DNA from: Verrucomicrobiales bacterium
GTDB lineage: Bacteria; Verrucomicrobiota; Verrucomicrobiia; Limisphaerales; JAFMIX01
Length of the DNA: 13,876 nt
NCBI GenBank assembly: GCA_017853785.1
Contig: JAFMIX010000027.1
Span: forward strand, 1-13,876
Reading direction: 5' to 3'
Shown: one piece after another, positions 12,176 through 13,876 of the stretch
How the letters are laid out: the number at the start of each line of letters is the position of its first letter
Numbering within the stretch: position 1 is the stretch's first letter
Position numbers and translations under genes: made by a program
Notes under the pieces: generated by a model
The model's input: only the letters and a program-made list of their open reading frames with translations
What the model was told of the DNA's origin: nothing
Database searches by the model: none

Positions 12176-13321
12176 TATTCCTCGTCGTCCTTGATGCCCT
12201 GGATGCGCTTGAGCGGGCAGCCGGCGCGCAGCCAGCCGTTCACGAACGCATCGAGGTTGCCATCCATCACGCCCTGCACATCGCTTGTTTCCACGCCGGT
12301 GCGCAAATCCTTCACCATGCGATACGGCTGGAACACGTAGCTGCGAATCTGGTTACCCCAAGAAACGCTGCCCTTCTCACCGTAGAAACGCTCCATCTCC
12401 GCCTTGGCCGCGTCCACGCGCTGCGCGAAGATGCGCGAGAGCAACAGGTTCATCGCCGTGGCGCGGTTCTGATGCTGCGAGCGCTGCGCCTGCGACGCGA
12501 CCACGAGGCCGGTGGGGATGTGCGTGATGCGCACGGCAGTTTCGACCTTGTTCACGTTCTGGCCGCCTTTGCCACCGGAGCGGAAGGTGTCCACCTTGAA
12601 CTCATTCGGCGGGATGCTGATCTCCCCATCGCTCTCCTCGATCTCCGCAATGGTGTCAACGCTGGCGAAACTGGTATGGCGGCGCTTGTTGGAATCGAAC
12701 GGCGAGATGCGCACCAAGCGATGCACGCCGCGCTCGGCCTTGCAAAATCCGTAGGCGTTCTCGCCCTTGATGAGCATGGTCACGCTCTTGAGGCCGGCGG
12801 TTTCGCCGGGGAGCGCATCGGTGACCTCCACCTCCCAGCCGCGCAATTCCGCCCAGCGCGCGTACATCCGCGAAAGCATCTCCGCCCAATCCTGCGATTC
12901 CGTGCCGCCCGCGCCGGAGTTGATGGTGAAGATGCAATTCTTCTTGTCGTGCGGGCCGGTGAGAAAGACGCGCAACTCGGTGGCTTCGAGTTCCGCGAAA
13001 AATTTGGCGAGGTCGCGCGTGAGTTCCGCGTCAATTGCCGCCTGCGAGGCGGGCGACTCGGTCTCGCCCAGTTCCACCATCACGCGGAAGTCCTCGAGCT
13101 GCTTCTCGGCCTTGAGCAGCGGCTCGATCTTGCCCCGGAGGGCGTTGGCCTCATCGATGATTTTCTGGGCCGCCTCGCGGTTGTTCCAGAAACTTTCGGC
13201 GGCCATCAGGGCCGTGATTTCGCCCTGACGTTTCTGCGCATTGGCGACGTCAAAGAAACCTCCGCAGGTGGGTGAGTTTCTGCGCGGCGGTTTCGAGCTG
13301 GCCTTTGACGATTTCGAACAT
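12175..13321 (-). CDS. prfB: Peptide chain release factor 2, with programmed +1 frameshift
   Basis: RF2 recognises UGA and UAA stop codons and triggers peptide release. The correct reading starts at the ATG at 13321 (MFEIVKGQLETAAQKLTHLR then RFL), reaches an in-frame TGA at 13252-13250, and shifts +1 to continue DVANAQKRQGE in the frame ending at 12175. The total is 381 residues (23 before the shift and 358 after). Codon recognition uses SPF (206-208, in RISPFDSNKRRHTSF) and peptide release uses GGQ (252-254, in GGKGGQNVNK); both sit at almost the same positions as in E. coli RF2. The frameshift makes RF2 self-regulate. A simple ORF call extends the second frame upstream to 13548, giving a false 5' end that overlaps the FHA gene. 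The C-terminal DDEE tail ends at the boundary of the inverted-repeat cassette. Confidence 0.96.
13249..13264 (-). promoter_or_regulatory. prfB programmed +1 frameshift site
   Basis: The minus-strand sequence is CGG AGG TTT CTT TGA C. It has the slippery CTT, the in-frame TGA followed by C (a weak stop context), and a GGAGG element at the same spacing as the AGGGGG stimulator of the classic AGGGGGTATCTTTGAC site. When RF2 is scarce, ribosomes pause at TGA and slip +1 onto TTT, giving Leu-Asp and full-length RF2. Confidence 0.95.
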
Positions 13322-13370
13322 GGCGAAAAAGATACGGAGTTACAGCGGCGGAAGCGAGCCGGGAAATTTT

Positions 13371-13838
13371 TCAACACTTGAACAGTTTGCCCATGAGATT
13401 TCCCAACAGGCCCTTTTGGTGGCGGTTCATGCCGGCCAGGGGTTCGCAATGGCCGCTGCACGCGGGACACAACTTGTGGGTGCGATCCCCGGCCAGTTTC
13501 AGGATGTGGATGCACGGCCCGCAGAGCAGCCGCCCGCATTGCGCGCATTTCATGCTGGCGGGGTAATCAGGATGATTGACGCACTTCGGCAACGACTCGG
13601 GGTCAGGCGGCTCGGGCGCGGCCTGCACCTCCACGCGCACATCGCCAAGACGCAGGAACTGACCGCCGGTCAAGTCCGCCTTGGCGATCTGCTCCTCGCC
13701 CACGAAGTCGCCGTTGCTGGAATCCAAATCCCGGACGAGCATCCCGTGCTCCTTCACCTCCACCTCGCAGTGAAACCGCGAAATGGAGTCGTGCCGGATC
13801 TGGAAGTCGTTCTGCGAAGACCGGCCGATGCGGTTCAC
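13371..13838 (-). CDS. FHA-domain protein with C-terminal zinc-finger (5' part incomplete or frameshifted)
   Basis: The open frame encodes an FHA domain (NRIGRSSQNDFQIRHDSISR, FHCEVEVKEHGMLVRDLDSS, NGDFVGEEQ) that binds phosphothreonine peptides. It then has a Pro-rich linker and a cysteine/histidine-rich segment (KCVNHPDYPASMKCAQCGRL, LCGPCIHILKL, HKLCPACSGHC) resembling a B-box-like zinc finger, and a basic C-terminus. The first FHA strand is missing: the frame can start only at the GTG at 13838. Just upstream, 13839-13876 encodes a fitting ATETLPLKR strand in a different frame, separated by an 8-G run (13838-13845). Either the gene has a frameshift there or the base count is wrong, so the true 5' end lies beyond the window. 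The stop (13371) is 49 bases before prfB on the same strand, so co-transcription is likely. Confidence 0.8.
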   Translation of the reverse strand: MNRIGRSSQNDFQIRHDSISRFHCEVEVKEHGMLVRDLDSSNGDFVGEEQIAKADLTGGQFLRLGDVRVEVQAAPEPPDPESLPKCVNHPDYPASMKCAQCGRLLCGPCIHILKLAGDRTHKLCPACSGHCEPLAGMNRHQKGLLGNLMGKLFKC

Positions 13839-13845
13839 CCCCCCC
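13838..13845 (-). repeat. Homopolymer of eight G (minus strand) at an apparent frameshift
   Basis: Eight consecutive Gs on the minus strand lie within the first part of the FHA domain. With 6 or 9 Gs the upstream TETLPLKR frame would join VNRIGRSSQND without interruption; with 8 it meets TGA just after the run. Such tracts are prone to slippage in cells and to sequencing or assembly errors. Confidence 0.7.
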
Positions 13846-13876
13846 GTTTCAACGGTAGGGTTTCAGTTGCAAGTCC

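Noticed and set aside
11731..12179. TATT on both sides of the cassette as a target-site duplication
   Set aside because: On the left two extra bases separate TATT from the inverted repeat, and a 4-base match is too short to rely on.
12145..13275. 376-codon plus-strand frame opposite prfB
   Set aside because: Antisense shadow of prfB with Leu/Arg/His/Ala-rich composition and no motif.
13322..13548. Upstream extension of the second prfB frame
   Set aside because: It overlaps the FHA gene in another frame, has no RF2 homology, and is explained by the frameshift site at 13249-13264.

Overview
This 13.9 kb window is a GC-rich, gene-dense bacterial chromosome segment. It most resembles Verrucomicrobiota of the Pedosphaera/Limisphaerales type. 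That placement is an inference from overall gene flavour, the GxxExxY cassette and AT-rich heptamer repeats; no rRNA or other decisive marker is present. There is no CRISPR array, prophage or tRNA, and no gene-free stretch exceeds 300 bases. The longest gap is 6027-6204, the divergent region upstream of the ACT and crtI-like genes.

Layout. (1) 1-2806, minus strand: the classic rpmH-rnpA-yidD-yidC-jag operon (ribosomal protein L34, RNase P protein, membrane-insertion factors and the start of the RNA-binding Jag/KhpB protein). The genes are tightly overlapped, and a good sigma-70-type promoter lies at 2870-2897. (2) 2913-4060, minus strand: small stress and metal genes, namely an Hsp20 chaperone, a short Cys-containing membrane protein and CutA. 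(3) 4137-6026, minus strand: a tandem-ACT protein followed 12 bases later by a GH13 alpha-amylase-family enzyme with all catalytic residues. (4) 6205-8144, plus strand: a CrtI-type carotenoid desaturase/FAD oxidoreductase coupled to an SRPBCC protein. (5) 8141-10618, minus strand: a PhnA/YjdM zinc-ribbon protein, an unknown protein translationally coupled to nrdR, nrdR itself, and an UlaG/NAPE-PLD-like metallo-beta-lactamase-fold hydrolase. (6) 10718-11730, plus strand: a secreted Pro/Tyr-rich protein with a clean intrinsic terminator, then a gamma-class carbonic anhydrase-like protein. (7) 11737-12175: a small cassette bounded by 25-bp inverted repeats and carrying a GxxExxY-family gene broken by an amber codon. 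(8) 12175-13876, minus strand: an FHA/zinc-finger gene (5' part incomplete) upstream of prfB, which carries the programmed +1 frameshift.

Most of the window is ordinary housekeeping sequence. I do not see a clear new multi-gene system. The points most worth a second look are the inverted-repeat-bounded GxxExxY cassette and its decay, an 8-G tract that throws the FHA gene out of frame, the ATP-cone-like unknown protein coupled to nrdR, and the correct two-frame reading of prfB, which simple ORF calling gets wrong. Most start codons here lack an obvious Shine-Dalgarno sequence. Clear exceptions are 9099 (minus) and 10718 (plus).
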